Source: Dryas octopetala
Taxonomy: Eukaryota; Streptophyta; Magnoliopsida; Rosales; Rosaceae
DNA: 64,000 nt
Assembly: GCA_963921425.1 (NCBI GenBank)
Contig: OY992834.1
Coordinates: 4,588,001-4,652,000 of the forward strand
Reading direction: 5' to 3'
The notes under the pieces: model-generated
The model's database searches: none
Told to the model about the DNA's origin: nothing
What the model saw: only the letters and a program-made list of their open reading frames with translations
Shown: one piece after another, positions 1 through 11,107 of the stretch
How the letters are laid out: every line of letters begins with the position of its first letter
Position numbering within the stretch: the stretch's first letter is position 1
Translations under genes and position numbers: made by a program

Positions 1-27
1 GACATCTCAATTCTCAATCTTTTACAG

Positions 28-227
28 GGACTTTGCCATATTAGTGAGTTGAGTTCAAATTGGCTGGAAAAAGCTGAAGATGTAAGCACATAATTTTTTT
101 AAATTTTTTTTATTATTTTCTTGTATCTGTATGTAAGGATCATGGTCTATTTTCTTATTAACTTTCTGGTCTATTTTTTTACAGGCTTTTAAAGTCAGAG
201 ACCATGTGGAAGTTAAAACTTATTGAG
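28..227 (+). pseudogene. Fragment of polynucleotide phosphorylase (S1 domain), frameshifted
   Basis: Two exon-like blocks are visible, 28-81 and 185-227, each preceded by a CAG acceptor and followed by GTAAGC or GTATGG donors. The first reads GLCHISELSSNWLEKAED and the second begins AFKV. This is the usual start of the C-terminal S1 RNA-binding domain of plant organellar PNPase, the 3'-5' exoribonuclease of mitochondria and chloroplasts. The second block is 43 bases where 42 are expected: one extra A in a run near 216-219 shifts the frame and creates a TGA stop just before the donor. Conserved glycine and arginine positions after AFKV are also changed. No following PNPase exon is recognisable, and the gene body, if present, would lie left of the window. 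I read it as a decayed gene fragment; a genuine 3' end of a damaged gene is the alternative. Confidence 0.6.
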
Positions 228-954
228 GTATGGTTTACTATTCCTGTCTCCTTTGCTTGTTTTTTTTTTAATACTCTCTTCTGCTATAAGCAATTCCAAA
301 CCTGCTGGGAGTGATGTTATTGCTTTTTTTAAATATTTCAGTCTAAGGAAAAGTCACATACACTTGAAACTTGTTGATGCATACTTGGAATGAAGTTTAA
401 CTTGTTGATGCAGTCATCCAAGATTACGTAGAATAGGAAAATGTTGGTTATAGTCTATTTATTTAATTGTAATATGTAGGTTTGTAAATCTTGTGTTTTG
501 TACTTGCATATTACAATTGTAGTATGGTAACTAATATATACCTTTTTTTTTTTTTTTCCGAACAGATTACACAATAGAATTAAGTACTGATTGTCATTAT
601 AGTCTATATGATTTGTTTGTAGCATATTATGATGAAATTAACTAATTGAAATTAAATCTTTTTTATTAGGTATTTTTACAATGATTATTTTACTTTCTAA
701 TTGGGTTGTACACTATACTAATTTTTTACTAGTTTTAATGGTATAATATAATAACATGTATGCATATAGTTTTAATGGTACTACACTTCCAGTAGATAGG
801 ATAGTATTCTAGATTTCTAGTGTATAGCATGTGCTATATATACTGTGTAAGTGCAAAATAATAAGGTGTGAATATTAACATATAAAATGGTATTCATAGT
901 TCATACTAATATATATTGTTTATTTATTTATTTTTTTAAAACATAAACTCATTG

Positions 955-1246
955 GGCACATTTGTAGTAGATGTGCCATGTCCCTAACAGTAATGTGTCA
1001 GGTCATGTGCATTTGTCAACGTGATCATCAGAGGGAAGACACAATTACTACTTGTATTTGTGTCTCTGTGTGTGTGACACAAATATCAAGGTTGTGCCCC
1101 ATCTTTATGAGTAACGCCAATACCGGTCACAAGCATATAATTGTGGCCGCAGGGTTACCAATGACATTAGAGCATGATTAATTGTGCTTTTTGAAACAAA
1201 TGACACAAATATAAGCTTGTGCTTTGTAAAGTTTTTTCTTGTAGTG
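955..1246. repeat. Possible CACTA-type terminus with subterminal repeats
   Basis: The sequence ends in TTCTTGTAGTG at 1246, whose complement starts CACTACAAGAA, a typical CACTA transposon end. Just inside lie two related copies of a motif, GACACAAATAT followed by a TTGTG core (about 1076-1098 and 1201-1222), and a short inverted repeat GGCACAT/ATGTGCC at 956-978. No matching opposite end was found, so this may be a solo or truncated end. Confidence 0.35.
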
Positions 1247-1858
1247 AGAAGTACGTATAAGTTTGAGATTATTAAGCATGCCACCTAAGCTTTTGTTTTC
1301 TTGGATTGTTTTGGTCATCATTTTTCACTTATTTTTTTTCCCCAATGGATATACTTCAAACTTTCAGGTTCCTATTATTTGGAAAGAAATACCAGCTGAA
1401 ATTTGCTAATGATAGCTGTCCTGAAACCCATTGCTTGGTTCATTTCCCAAGCTTCATTTAGTCTTATTTCTGTCTTATAATGTTGCTTCCAAAGTTTGTT
1501 TCTGATTTTATGTTGTTTTGCTTAGTCAGACGTACATATTACTTTCTGGCATTACCAAAGTTTCTTTATTTTCAAGGCTTGCATATGTTAATGCTCCTTA
1601 GTTTAAGATGGCTTTCTCACCTAGACTTTTTTGGTTTGAACTTGATTAAATATAATATTGTGCCTTACTATGCTTGTAGTGGTCTGGTCAATCTGATTAA
1701 ATTAATAAAGAGCATTGAGACTTTTCTTTCCTTTGTAATACTTGGTGCGCTACAAGTACAATCAAAATCTTAATTTAGAACTATTCTAAAAAGCTGTTCA
1801 TCCGAATCATTTTTCACTTCATAATAAAACATTACCTGATATAGAAACTCTTTTACAG

Positions 1859-1964
1859 GGGTGGAATGCATTTCATGGCATCCAATAATGACTGTGGTAT
1901 AAGAGAATATGCCATGGAAAAGTTTCAGCTTTTGAATCAGTTTCTATTCCCTTGGTCAGTGAAT
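1859..1964 (+). other. Exon-like block, unassigned
   Basis: An open stretch of about 35 codons lies between a TTTTACAG acceptor (ending 1858) and a GTGAGT donor at 1965. The peptide has a protein-like composition, including CGIREYAMEKFQLLNQ and FLFPWSVN. A second short block with similar borders is at 2705-2750 (LETLSYWNWTLAYEK in one frame). I do not recognise either. They could be remnants of one captured or decayed gene; nothing ties them to the PNPase fragment upstream. Confidence 0.3.
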
Positions 1965-3180
1965 GTGAGTCATCTTAAGCACTTTATTGAATATTGTGGA
2001 TTTGTGGGTTTCTGCATTTTAACCTATACATATTTGTCTTTACCCTTCAACTTTCTATATTCGTGCATTGAAGAGTATTATGGCTGATATATTGGCAATT
2101 GTTGAGATGTCAACTTGGAAGTCAAGCTCTCTCTTTAATTCTTCTTTGGTTCAATTCTTTGGTTTTGTTCAAGAGGACTTTTTATAGGTCAATTCTTTGG
2201 GGTGACCTACATATTGTCCCTTGTTTGGATGCTGCCTTGTCGAATCTGACTTTTCAATGCAGTTTTTTTATGGGAAAAAAATAATGGTTTGTTTTATCTA
2301 CCTTGAAAAGTACATTAGTCATTTGAATGTCTTCCAAATATGTTATATATATATATATATATTTATCAGTTGGTCATGAACCTTGTGTATGAAATTAAAG
2401 ATTGGCCAAATTGGAAAAATATTCTATTAGTTAATTAAATATGAAGTAGATATGGGCCAACACAATTCGTTTGTTTGGTTTTGATTTCCTGCACAATATC
2501 TAGATATGCTAATATGGAGGGATAATGTGAATCGATATAACATGTGTTGATTTAGCTAGCTCAAGCACTTGTTTTGATTTAGCTAGCTCAAGTACTTAAC
2601 TTATGGTGTTCTTCTTGTATGCTAGCTCAATTACCTCATTCTGATTTTTTATAAGTGTAATTTTTTTTTATTAGTTTCTTATAATTGGTTTTTTCTTTTG
2701 GCAGCTTAGAGACACTCAGCTATTGGAATTGGACGCTTGCTTATGAGAAAGTACGTAGCATATTGATTTAGTTGTGTTTGTAACTGTAGGGCCTAATATA
2801 TGCATTACTGTTATATAGGGAAAAAAAATGAGACATTATTGTACTTATGGAGTCTTATGTAATACACTTAATTGATTCTTTTGAGGTCATTTAATGAGAT
2901 GTGTCTTACCATTTACTATTGATAACATTATATAATTTACTCTTGAAAGCAACAAAAAAATGACACGGGAAAAATGCTATGGAAAAGGTCTAAAAAGAAC
3001 TATTAATAGTATTCTAAACACTAGCAGCACATATGATAGCATGTTTGTTACTTTAAAGCCTAAAATAAAAAAATTTGGAGGCACCAAAATATGTAATCAA
3101 TAACTATTATGTATTTGTAAAAATTAACAATAGCATTTTAATTTTAAAATGCTATAGTAATAATTATTATAGCTTTTTTA

Positions 3181-3442
3181 AAATGCTATTAAACGCCACA
3201 ATAATAGCACTTTAAAAATGCTATTGTATATCTTTCTACAACATTTTTAAAACGTTATTATATAGATCTTTTATAGCGTTTTAAAAACGCTATAGAAAGA
3301 AATTTTTTTATAGCGTTTCAAAAACGCTATAATAAACCTTGGGTCTATTATTGCGTCGGCTGTCATAGCGTTTGCGATAACGCTATAAAAGAGTTTTTAT
3401 AGCGTTTTTTGAGTGCTATAAAAGCCCCTTTTTGTTGTAGTG
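3181..3442. mobile_element. CACTA transposon terminus with 'TAGCGTTTT' subterminal repeats
   Basis: The right boundary reads CCCCTTTTTGTTGTAGTG, the complement of CACTACAACAAAAAGGGG, a classic CACTA terminal inverted repeat. For about 260 bases inside it the sequence is packed with direct and inverted copies of TATAGCGTTTTTAAAACGCTATA-like units (for example around 3272-3292, 3310-3332 and 3396-3420), as expected of subterminal transposase-binding repeats in En/Spm elements. No matching left terminus was found in 1-3180, so the element either starts left of the window or has lost that end. Confidence 0.7.
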
Positions 3443-4887
3443 ATTAGTCTTTTCAATAGGCAACCTTCCACCACCACCTACCAAATCTATCATGGAGTTG
3501 AAGACTTGAAAGTTGAAATTTTGGACTTTTTGTCTGCCATTAATGGCTCCATTAGTTTTGCATCTAATGTTCACAGAAAAAGCGCAGCAAAAACTCATCT
3601 GCCTTGTCTTTTTCTTAGTTTCTGACTTCCTCCTCATTTATTAGCTTGTATTTTTCTTCACTGTTTCCCACTTCAACCAAAATCCTAATTCCTAAGAGGT
3701 TTCTTGTATTTTATTAGGGAGTGGTTGCAGTCATCTTTAATTTGCTAACTGCATATGCTTCACTCATAAAGAGAAGGTATCTTCTGCATGAGGCCCTTTC
3801 AAATGTAAACCACACAGAGACATGTGTATGTGGCTTTTCTATCTTAATTATGATTGAATCCATATTGCAATATGGGGCCCAACTTTCAGTTCTAAATCCT
3901 AACCAGTAACAAAGGTAGGATTTATCAAGCTACACCTAGTTAAAGGGAAACAGGTCTCAGACCCAACATAGACCCATGTTCAGCACTTCAGACATCCCTG
4001 ACTAGCAGTCTTAGTCTAGCTAGTTCCCACCCCTCAACCCTTGACCAAGTGGGGGTTAAAAGGTGCACATCCAGCACCAAATTCAAAGGTTTTGGTACTA
4101 CTACATAGTGAAGGGTCAGTTCATCAATCTTGTTGCTCCTAATTAATTTGATTGACAGATACGTATGTCGACTTCGGGCTGCCTTCTTGATAAGCATTCG
4201 AATGGTTTAGACTTTAGAGGGAAGAAAGCTTAAAAAACGCTTTACCCTTGACCTTTTTTGAAATTTTGCAAAAATATATTAAAAAAAAAATTAGTACCTA
4301 ACTCGGGTAATTGATGCGTATTGTTTGAATATATCGGGTTTATCTTGAAGAAAAAAAAAATTGAACGAAGCTTTTATTTTGTAGGACCTTTCAATTTTCA
4401 GTTGCCAGAATAGCACATGCCTAATGCTAAGCCTTGATGGCCACAATTCACAAATCATCGAACACATAAAGAATCAATGCCACCGACAATATTCTTAACA
4501 ACAGCCAAAAGCAACTAGTGTCTTATCACACTTCACACCCGCCATCAGATATCTGGATCAAGTCTTGAGAAACCAAAGAAGAAAACAATCAGAACTTCAT
4601 TAAATTTATGAAGCAGTCAAACATTGTAAGCTGTTTCAGTTGATTCAGACACAGAACAAAACTAAGTATTTCTCTATGGTCTATACGTATACATGCTTTA
4701 AAGAATGCCATACTTATACAAGCTATAGCTGAGAATTGAAAATGGGCATGCCCATTAAATATACAGAACAAAAACCCTTTTGACTTTCAATTATTCACTT
4801 TGTCACGAATAAGCCACATATGGAGATGAAGAAGCCTGAGTACACCATGCAGCAAGAATTCTATTGCTGGGTTTTCAGTACCAAGGT
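3443..4887. other. Intergenic, nothing recognised
   Basis: AT-rich sequence between the CACTA end and the stop codon of the SYP31 gene. The last few hundred bases should hold the 3' UTR of SYP31. Open frames here are short and have no family features. Confidence 0.5.
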
Positions 4888-7821
4888 TTAAGCCACAAAG
4901 AAGATGAAGACAATCATGAAAAATATCAAAACGATAAATATCTTCATTATAAGCCACCGATTTGATGATATCCGGTTGAGATGCCTTAGTAAAGCACTGT
5001 GTGCACCCTCAACATTTGCCAATGACTCATCCATGTTGTCATCAATCCTGCTCACACCAATGAGGCAGATTAAGAACCACATAACATGATCCAGCCTAGT
5101 AAAAGTGCATTACACAGAAAAGACTTGATAACAAAACTTCCCAAATATACAAATGCATGATTTATGCAATCATCGGATATTCAAGCAAGAAGAGCAAACC
5201 TGATAGCGAGTTCCCCTTGCTGTGCAACCATAGTCGCCAAGTGTGTAAAGATTCCACTGAGTTCGGAAATTGTAGACTCTACATTGTGAAGAGCAGTAAC
5301 CCGGCTTTGTGTATAATTTTCTTGCCGCGGAACTACCTGCTGTAACATGGACATTTCCATTTGCTGTGATGGAGGGTTGTCTGCTGCTAACCTTCGTCTG
5401 ACTTGGCAAAGATTAAAACAATCAGTGATTTGTCATCAAATATGTCTATAAATAGATATTTTCCAAATCAAATCATTCACACCTTATTTCTGGCAATTAT
5501 ATAAAATCATCAGCAATATCACAAAATCAGAATATACATCTTAAGTTTTGTTGAGGCATGACAATATGAAATCAAAATCACATTACTTGTATTGCAAAAC
5601 TACCATGAGTTTGATTCTAATGGCTACACTCCATAACTTATGCCTTTGCTAATTGAGCAATCATCCTAGTTGATGAAGGCCCTAATGGCCTTCTGAGATG
5701 GTACCAGGAGGTAAAGCAGGGTACACTTCTAATAGAAGAAGGATGGCTGAAAGTATAGGTGATAGCCCTATGTAGCAGATTTGGCAGCCACATCTGTATA
5801 TGTTCTGTAACTATATAAAAAATTTATACTTTCGCATACTCTCTGATTCATATCCAATATTTTCACAAACAATGTACAATTTTTAGCAATAACATTCTTG
5901 AGGTTTTTGTACTTCCTGCATTCTCTTTTCCCTTTCTTCTGGGGGTAATATATTTCCCTTTTATTTCTTCACCTTACTTTTTAATTGATTTACTCCCCCT
6001 TCCCAACACAAACAAGAAATAGTGAAATGCACATTAATGTAAAAATAGAAAACGAGGAAAAATTTTAAAAAGAAAAGAAAAGAGGAGCTAGATTATGTGG
6101 CTCCAACAATAGTGCTACAAAGTGTGTTTATCATATATATCAATGGAAGTGTGTGTGCATATATGCATACATAATGCATCTAGCAGTGTTCCATATGGTA
6201 TTTGTAGGGAAATGATCAAAAGAGATGAATAAGAGAGTTCCAGTTTTTTGGAGCCAACATACCTCAGTTGGTTGCCACCTTGAACTTCCTTTGATGGGAA
6301 TCTGTTGTGAGAGAGAGAGAGAGAAGGCAATGAATAATTTACCAGCGACTGAACAGCTGAAAGCCTACCATACTAATTACTGACAATTTGGAACATATAC
6401 TGACTTCAACCTTAGTTGATCTTTAATAAGAAATACTCACGGTGATGGTTGCAAATTGCCAGGTGCACTTGATGAAGTTGACCAAGGAGGAGGCTCAGTC
6501 ACAGGTTTTGCATGCTGCATAAAAGGGTTCTCTCTTGATGCATTTGTGGAAAATATCTGTTTCCTGTTTTCGTGAGCCTTGAGATTCTGCGGGGGACAAA
6601 AAACATAGAATAGTAAGGATACAATAATACATAGAAGGAAAAAAAAAGCTTGCCAGGTGGTGGAAAATACAAATCAAGCTAGTGCTAACCTCTGTTCTAG
6701 CGGTTAATACATCTTGAAGCCGTTTTGTGGCCCCCATAAGTTTGCTTTTCAAGTCATCACAAACGGCTGTTGAATGAACAACTTTATCCTGGGAATAACT
6801 CCCATCAGCTATCTCCATGTTTTGAAGGGTTTGCAAATCCGTAACAGCCACATTCAGCGATGTAATGTCATTCTTTACCAAAGCAGTTAATTCCTGAATT
6901 TCCACAGTCGGATCGTCGAACATAGATGACCTCTTCGCCACTGCAGATTAAACACATGGTAAACACAAGCCTTAGGTGGACATAACATCAACCAGCCAAG
7001 AAAATTCTGAAGTGACTCAAACCCAATAGAAAAGGTGCTTTTACAATATTACAGTACTAGATTTTCTAAGCAAAATTTAAAGGCAGATTTTCTTTCAAAT
7101 GCAATACAGTCACTTGAAAAGTGTTAAGGAATCAAAGTACAAATCTGAGCACAAGATTAAGAAATCATAACTAGATAAGGCAAACCATATGTAATACTTA
7201 AAAACATGCCTACCAAATCTTGATATGCAATTTTTAGTATCTGATTGCAAGACTAAGTATTTACTTAATGTTTTCACTCATACTTCAATTATAAAGCACA
7301 AAAATCAGCAAGCCAATCCCATAAGTACTTCCAAACTCTTAAAGCAACTCCTTAATTTTCATATGCCTCGTGTCTTGATTTTATTGAACTGCTTGAGTTA
7401 AAGCTCAGCTGAATTGTTAGAAGCTTCCCCGGAAAAAGTAAATAAATACATCACATTCAAACTTAAAGTTTGTAACTTTCCTACATTTTCTCAGCTAGCA
7501 AACAGCTAGACGTACTCAAAATCATAAATACAAACACATAAGTACAGAGCATAGAAAATTTAACACTGGAAATGGAAAGGAAAGGGGCAAATGTGAAATA
7601 CACTGGGCGAGCTTAGCGATCTTCTGAGAGGTTTCCTGGATCCCCAACCCGATTCGCGAGGCCTTCTTGTTGAATTCGGATCCAAAAGAGGCTGGTCCGG
7701 CAGGTTTGGACGGGGACGAGCCATTAGGAGCTTGATTAAAGGCTGTGATTCCTCCGACTTTCTGGAGGGTCTCGGAGAGTGACCGGAACTCCGAGGTCCG
7801 ATCACGGTACGGGGAGGCCAT
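4888..7821 (-). CDS. SYP31: Syntaxin of the SYP3 (Sed5/syntaxin-5) family, SYP31-like
   Basis: Qa-SNARE of the early secretory pathway, acting in fusion at the Golgi and between ER and Golgi. Six exons fit: 7821-7602, 6940-6690, 6586-6441, 6301-6263, 5397-5200, 5047-4888; 1014 bases, 337 residues. The N terminus MASPYRDRTSEF carries the DRTxEF peptide by which Sed5-type syntaxins bind the SM protein Sly1. It is followed by a helical Habc-like region (with KASRIGLGIQETSQKI and FDDPTVEIQELTALVKNDI), a variable Pro/Ser linker in exons 3-4, the SNARE helix across exons 5-6 (VESTISELSGIF to RISSNRW) and a C-terminal hydrophobic anchor of about 18 residues ending FFVA. The first ATG in frame is used; the open frame upstream has only a few more codons. 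The first exon donor is GTATTT after CAGT, which keeps the frame. In Arabidopsis SYP31 sits beside WOX7 and RPN8A, whose relatives are also in this window. Confidence 0.93.
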
Positions 7822-8895
7822 TGGGAACGACAAACCTCGGATGGAAATTGGTTCTTACTTCTTACGTATTGGTCGTTTATCGGTGGTTAGATCACATGCT
7901 AACCGGAGTAAGGTCCTTGATGATCTACGGCCAATGAAATTCTGCCATGTCAACCATAAATGATTGAATATTTCCTGGTTTCACCGCTCATAAATGAGTG
8001 AGTATTTAAAGAGGTGCCAAACGGGTTAAATATTAAATAACACAAGCATGACAAGATTAAGATGAGTAAGTGGGTAAAAGTTTTTGTGAATTCCAGGTAT
8101 GGGGCGTGGATTATCTGTCTTTAATCGGCTTAACATATTACTCTAGTGTTCGAAAACTGGCTCAAAACACTATCGGTTACAAAAAAAAAAAAAAAGCTTA
8201 ACATAAGCACAAAATGGGTCGGAGCTCACAAACACGACATAAATAAATGAGTGAGGTTGAGTTGATGCTTTTTTAACGCATTGGACATGACACAACACGA
8301 GCAAGATCATGCAATTAAATTTGGCATGATTCGTTCAACTTTGTTTTTTACCTTTTCATAAAACTTCCCATTAAGAAAATTCTATTTTTTATTTCTGAAA
8401 AGATTTAATTATAAGAACGAAAAAAGTAATATAAGTTTTTAATAGGAAAAGTCGTAGACCATATCGTTTAAAGCACGACTCAAACACAACACAAGTACAA
8501 ATGGACCACGGATCTTGACAAGCTTAGGTTATAGCCATTTGAACTTACACAAGCAAGATGCAATTATGATAAAAACTTACCTATAATAGGGATATGAGTT
8601 GACTTAACATTCTAAAAAATAGATTATGTCTTGAAATTGGAGAAATTATTATGTGATAAAGTATAAAATCATATGTATCATCATGTTATTTGATTGAGAT
8701 ACCAAATCAGTCATATCCTATTATAGAAAAATTTCTCTCTCTAATTATTAAATAGATGAATACAAACACAACACCAAGTAAGAATGTATGAGTTGTACGG
8801 CCACAACTCGGCCCATTTGACGTCTCTATTATTTAACAAGCATTTTTGTGAAAATTTATCTCAGATTTGCTTGTTCAAGTTCGTTAACTTTTCTA

Positions 8896-9195
8896 GGGCC
8901 CATTATTGGGTCAAGTAAATATGTTGGGGCCTATGTAGCCCAATTTTATTAGTAGATGGCTTGGATCACATTCTTAAGCCCATACCCAGACCAACAAAAA
9001 TCCAATCGCCACAGCCATCAGATCCAAACACAACAATAAACCAGAACCGTTGGATCTAGGTCTACACTAAACCCCCAGCCTCGTCAAATCGTCTTCCTCT
9101 TCCTCTAACTCCACTATAAAACTCTCACTAAAAGCAATTTTGTCTTCCACCAGCCTCCAAGCTCCATAGGTTTCTCAGACCCTACAAAACCCTAA
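8896..9195 (+). promoter_or_regulatory. Site II and telo-box motifs upstream of RPP0
   Basis: Several TGGGCY/RGCCCA site II motifs occur at 8896-8902, 8937-8942 and 8977-8983. There is a TATA-like ACTATAAA at 9113-9120 and a telo-box AAACCCTAA at 9187-9195. This combination is characteristic of plant ribosomal-protein gene promoters (TCP and telo-box binding proteins) and fits the P0 gene starting at 9350. Confidence 0.6.
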
Positions 9196-9349
9196 TCTCC
9201 CTTCAGAAATTGGGGTTAAAGTGACGGCGCCGTCGCTGTCCGCCTTGACCGAGCCCCAGCTTCGTCTTGGCCCTAGATTTTGATCTCTCTCCCCCTCTCC
9301 ATTTTATCACTAAACCCTTAACTCTCAAATCCCATATCCCATATCTGAA

Positions 9350-11107
9350 ATGGCACCAAAGGCCACCAAAGCCGAGAAAAAGATCGCCTACGATTCCAAG
9401 CTCTGCCAGCTCCTCGACGAGTATGGCCAGATCCTCATTGTCGCCGCCGACAACGTGGGGTCCACTCAGCTCCAGAACATTCGGAAGGGTCTGCGTGGCG
9501 ACTCTGTGGTGCTGATGGGTAAGAATACTATGATGAAGAGGTCCATCAGAATCCATGCTGAGAAGACCGGCAACACAGCCTACCTCAACCTCATCCCTCT
9601 TCTTGTGGTACGTAACCTACTGTTTGTTTTTGCTGCTCTGGTTTTGAATCTTAACTCTGCTCAAGTGTTCATGTGCTAATTCTTGTTGTTTTGGGTGTTA
9701 GGGTAATGTGGGTCTGATTTTCACCAAGGGTGATTTGAAGGAAGTCAGCGAAGAGGTCGCGAAGTACAAGGTAAAGCTACTGATTTTTGGGTCAATTTGT
9801 GTTTTTTCGATTTGATGCTCTTATTAACATTTGTGCGTATTAATTGTAATAATCTATAATCCTTATTGCGATACAAAACACAATGATCTGTTATGATTAG
9901 TTAAATAGCTATTAAGTTGGTATGCGGTTCGTAGTGTATTTATCAACCATACATAACACAACGTTTTTTTCTTACCTTTAGATTATACTAGTAGTTACTG
10001 TTTGCCTAGTAGAACTTGTGAAAAGGAGACCATTTGTTCCATTTTGCATGGTTGTGAGTCTGCACATATAGCATGGTTCTGTTTCATCTATATAGCATGG
10101 TTGTGCCTTTAAACAACATATAATGACTCTTGCATCATTATATTCTTAATTGTATAATGGTACTTGAAACAATAAAATCCTTTATCGATATGCGTGAATT
10201 GAAAATGTCATTTTGTCTGTATTTTAACTGCATCCATGTCTAAATTTGTTGCTTTAATTTGCTTTTAATTAACTAGGTTGGAGCCCCTGCTCGTGTTGGT
10301 TTGGTTGCACCCATTGATGTTGTTGTTCCTCCTGGAAACACTGGGCTCGACCCATCGCAGACCTCTTTCTTTCAGGTGTGTAATACCCTTTCACAATCAC
10401 AGTTTTTAACTTGTCTGCTGAGGATTTAGGAGTTCTAACTTACACGTTTCCCATTCCAGGTTCTCAACATTCCAACCAAGATTAACAAGGGTACTGTTGA
10501 AATCATTACCCCTGTTGAGCTTATCAGGAAGGGAGACAAGGTCGGGTCTTCTGAGGCTGCCCTCCTGGCAAAGCTTGGGATCAGGCCTTTTTCATATGGT
10601 CTTGTTGTTCAGACTGTGTATGACAATGGCTCTACCTTCAGCCCAGAGGTGCTTGACTTGACTGAGGATGACCTCATGGTGAAGTTTGCTTCAGGTGTAT
10701 CAATGGTCACTTCCTTGGCATTGGCCATTTCATACCCAACCCTTGCAGCAGCGCCACATATGTTTATTAATGGCTACAAGAATTTGCTGGCAATTGCTGT
10801 TACTACTAAATATTCATTCCCACAAGCGGAGAAGGTCAAGGAGTATCTTGAGGTACTGTGCTCTATTATTTTGACTCGGTCTCCATCTCTTTAGGTTGCT
10901 ACATTTCTAGTTCGCTTGTGGGTACTTTTTGTGATTAATTGTGGATTATGAATGCAGGATCCTAGCAAGTTTGCTGCTGTTTTCTCGGCAGCTGCCCCTG
11001 CTGCTGATTCTGGTGCGGCCCCTGCTGCAGCAGCTAAGGTGGAAGAGAAGAAAGAGGAGCCAGCTGAAGAATCTGATGAAGATTTGGGACTCAGTCTTTT
11101 TGATTAA
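9350..11107 (+). CDS. RPP0: Large ribosomal subunit stalk protein P0 (uL10)
   Basis: Core of the ribosomal P stalk. It binds 28S rRNA in the GTPase centre and holds the P1/P2 (and plant P3) dimers that recruit elongation factors. Five exons: 9350-9607, 9702-9770, 10277-10375, 10460-10852, 10958-11107; 969 bases, 322 residues, the normal length. The N-terminal uL10 domain begins [18 protein letters not shown] and contains [11 protein letters not shown]; the middle domain includes [21 protein letters not shown]. The tail is the Ala-rich hinge followed by an acidic end, [13 protein letters not shown], the conserved P-protein C terminus that contacts elongation factors. All introns are GT-AG. It is divergently oriented from SYP31 across about 1.5 kb. 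No defects seen. Confidence 0.97.
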
